Source: Rossellomorea vietnamensis
GTDB lineage: Bacteria; Bacillota; Bacilli; Bacillales; Bacillaceae_B
DNA: 63,861 bases
Assembly: GCF_008180615.1 (NCBI RefSeq)
Contig: NZ_VTEH01000004.1
Coordinates: 278,163-342,023 of the forward strand
Reading direction: 5' to 3'
Part shown: positions 62,289 through 63,861 of the stretch, piece by piece
How positions within the stretch are numbered: position 1 is the first letter of the stretch
Layout: every line of letters begins with the position of its first letter
Notes under the pieces: generated by a model
Told to the model about the DNA's origin: nothing
Databases searched by the model: none
Seen by the model: only the letters and a program-made list of their open reading frames with translations
Made by a program: the position numbers and the translations under genes

Positions 62289-63125
62289 ATGAAAAAGACA
62301 ATTGCAGGTTTATTTACAGCAGCGAGCATCTTCACTTTAGCTGCGTGCGGTACATCAGATGAGGGCAGCCAAGGAAACGGCGGCGAAGAAACGAAAGAAA
62401 TAACTGTCGGTGCTTCCAACATTCCGCATGCTGAAATCCTGGAAAAAGCGAAACCAATCCTGGAAGAAGAAGGCATTGAACTGACAATTGATACGTATCA
62501 GGATTATGTCCTTCCAAATGAAGACCTGGACAGCGGTGAAATTGATGCCAACTACTTCCAGCATATCCCTTACCTTGAGTCTCAGATTGCTGACCATGAG
62601 TATGATTTTGTTAACGCAGGCGGAATTCACATTGAGCCTATCGGAGTATACTCTAAAAAATATGATTCCTTAGAAGACCTTCCTGAAGGTGCAACAATCC
62701 TAATGAGTAATTCAGTAGCTGACCATGGCCGTATCCTTACTTTATTAGAAGCAAAAGGTCTTATCAAAATCAAAGAAGGTGTTGAAAAGACAGCTGCAAC
62801 ACTTGATGACATTGAGGAGAATCCAAAGAACTTTGAATTTGATTACGAGTATGAAGCTGCTTTGCTTCCTCAGTTATACGAAAATGAAGAAGGCGACGCA
62901 GTAGTGATCAACTCGAACTATGCGATTGATTCAGGATTGAAGCCGCTTGAAGATTCCATTGCGATTGAAGATAAAGAATCACCATATGTAAATGTGATTG
63001 CTGTAAACAGCGGGGATGAAGACAATGAGGCGATCCAGGCTCTTGTAGAAGTACTTCGCTCTGAAGAAATCCAAGACTTCATTTTAGAAGAATGGGGCGG
63101 AGCAGTCGTTCCGGTACAAGAATAA
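62289..63125 (+). CDS. metQ: Methionine-binding lipoprotein MetQ
   Basis: 278 residues. Lipobox LAAC (Cys at 20), then the NlpA/MetQ fold: EITVGASNIPHAEIL, DYVLPNEDLDSGEIDANYFQH and VVINSNYAIDSGL. It captures methionine outside the membrane for MetNP. GAGGAATAAC precedes the ATG, 27 bp after metP. Confidence 0.95.
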   Translation: MKKTIAGLFTAASIFTLAACGTSDEGSQGNGGEETKEITVGASNIPHAEILEKAKPILEEEGIELTIDTYQDYVLPNEDLDSGEIDANYFQHIPYLESQIADHEYDFVNAGGIHIEPIGVYSKKYDSLEDLPEGATILMSNSVADHGRILTLLEAKGLIKIKEGVEKTAATLDDIEENPKNFEFDYEYEAALLPQLYENEEGDAVVINSNYAIDSGLKPLEDSIAIEDKESPYVNVIAVNSGDEDNEAIQALVEVLRSEEIQDFILEEWGGAVVPVQE

Positions 63126-63136
63126 TATTACGAGTC

Positions 63137-63173
63137 AGCAGTCCTTTTATAAATGAAGGGACTGCTTTTTTGT
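63137..63173 (+). terminator. metNPQ terminator
   Basis: AGCAGTCC and GGGACTGCT pair around a 13-nt loop, followed by six T. Confidence 0.9.
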
Positions 63174-63220
63174 TCAAGGTTCTGTTAAAGACTATTGTTG
63201 TTTTTAAGGGGTATGTTGAC

Positions 63221-63473
63221 TTCCATTCCAGGTGTACGACTCCGCGGGGCGGGCGGTGAGCCTCCTCGGCTTCATTAAAAGTGGAAGCGGCCGTTCAGCG
63301 ACGTACAGATTTTAGGGCTCTCGCATGAGATAAAGGAATCACGAAGAGCGACAGCGATTCGATGATGACTTATCGCAAGGAGAGAGACCGAAATCTGCTA
63401 GTCGCTGGCCGCTGAAGCTAGATTCGCCTGCGGGGTCTCACCCACTGGTTTTGCAAAGATGTAAACAAATTTG
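63221..63473. repeat. Structured intergenic repeat, third copy
   Basis: Same family as 7787-8211: GACTCCGCGGGGCGGGCGG block, the outer arms CAGCGACGTACAGATTT / AAATCTGCTAGTCGCTG, one inner GATAA...TTATC hairpin (63329-63374) and GGGGTCTCACC. Its 63323-63473 part is repeated at 63711-63861. Confidence 0.8.
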
Positions 63474-63574
63474 CAAACAAGTAAAAATTTACCATCTTCA
63501 TTAGATCAGGGAAGCAAAAAAGACAATACACAAATAAAAGTGCCGCCTGTTCCCATTTTTTGTAATATATATAT

Positions 63575-63709
63575 TTACTTAATTACTCTCTTAACTTGCT
63601 TTTTTCTTTTCTCAACGATTAATGCGACATGACCATATTGGACTTTTTCCTTTGGTTTATCCGGTATCTTCTGCCTGCCTTTTGATGTTTTTTTGGGTTT
63701 ATATTCTAA
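63575..63709 (-). pseudogene. C-terminal fragment of an unknown basic protein
   Basis: 45 codons open on the minus strand, running from the border of the repeat copy at 63711 to TAA at 63575. The product is very basic (KPKKTSKGRQKIPDKPKEK, YGHVALIVEKRKKQVK) and looks like a genuine protein end, perhaps a transposase. No start exists on this side of the repeat, so it appears cut by it. Family not recognised. Confidence 0.4.
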
Positions 63710-63710
63710 G

Positions 63711-63861
63711 GCATGAGATAAAGGAATCACGAAGAGCGACAGCGATTCGATGATGACTTATCGAAAGGAGAGAGACCGAAATCTGCTAGTCGCTGGCCGC
63801 TGAAGCTAGATTCGCCTGCGGGGTCTCACCCACTGGTTTTGCAAAGATGTAAACAAATTTG
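63711..63861. repeat. Structured repeat, fourth copy, truncated by window end
   Basis: 151 bp identical to 63323-63473 except one base (GAAAGG instead of GCAAGG). It begins inside the element (GCATGAGATAA), so the left arm is missing, and it runs off the window. Confidence 0.9.

Overview
This window comes from the chromosome of an endospore-forming Bacillaceae species. The evidence is a tripartite spore-germination receptor operon, CotF-type coat proteins, a YjcZ-type small protein and B. subtilis-like gene order: est-rnr-smpB-ssrA on the left, fadM/yuzL/fadNAE/yusI/gcvH/yusG/yusF/yusE/yusD/metNPQ on the right. I cannot assign genus or species from the sequence. Most genes have canonical Shine-Dalgarno sites, and several starts are GTG or TTG.

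Layout. 0-1.2 kb: 3' part of an IS200/IS605-type tnpB with its right end and candidate omegaRNA. 1.4-5.7 kb: carboxylesterase, RNase R, SmpB and tmRNA (protein quality control and ribosome rescue). 5.7-9.6 kb: a 53-bp tandem array, a stand-alone MprF-like aminoacyltransferase-domain protein coupled to an alkyltransferase-like protein, a large structured repeat, and small membrane proteins. 9.6-13.3 kb: MerR regulator, acyl-CoA synthetase and acyl-CoA dehydrogenase operon. 13.3-16.3 kb: MFS transporter and small proteins. 16.3-18.4 kb: a 2-kb AT-rich insertion bounded by 47-bp direct repeats of the 3' part of tRNA-Arg(CCU). 18.5-20.5 kb: YcgR/YcgQ-type membrane pair behind a Zur-like operator. 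21.4-25.7 kb: DUF3231 protein and the csoR-copZ-copA copper-efflux locus. 25.8-31.9 kb: split NERD gene, 21-bp arrays, PepF, BCCT and ZIP transporters. 32.5-34.8 kb: c-di-AMP (ydaO-type) riboswitch with ktrAB. 35-42 kb: thioredoxin, a 14-unit 52-bp array, and the germination operon. 41.5-46.7 kb: divergent hydroxamate-siderophore uptake locus with paired Fur boxes. 47-56 kb: coat proteins, proline dehydrogenase and the fadNAE beta-oxidation operon with a FadR box. 56-63.1 kb: SDR/ArsR pair, yusI, gcvH, yusG-F-E-D and the SAM-riboswitch-controlled metNPQ methionine importer. 63.2 kb to the end: duplicated structured repeats.

The regulatory logic is mostly readable: FadR for beta-oxidation, Fur for siderophores, CsoR for copper, and riboswitches for K+ and methionine. 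The least explained content is intergenic. Tandem arrays have strictly constant periods of 21, 52 and 53 bp (close to 2 and 5 DNA helical turns) with many substitutions but no length changes. A dispersed repeat folds into nested hairpins with compensatory changes between copies. These, with the tRNA-flanked mini-island, are the best candidates for undescribed biology here.
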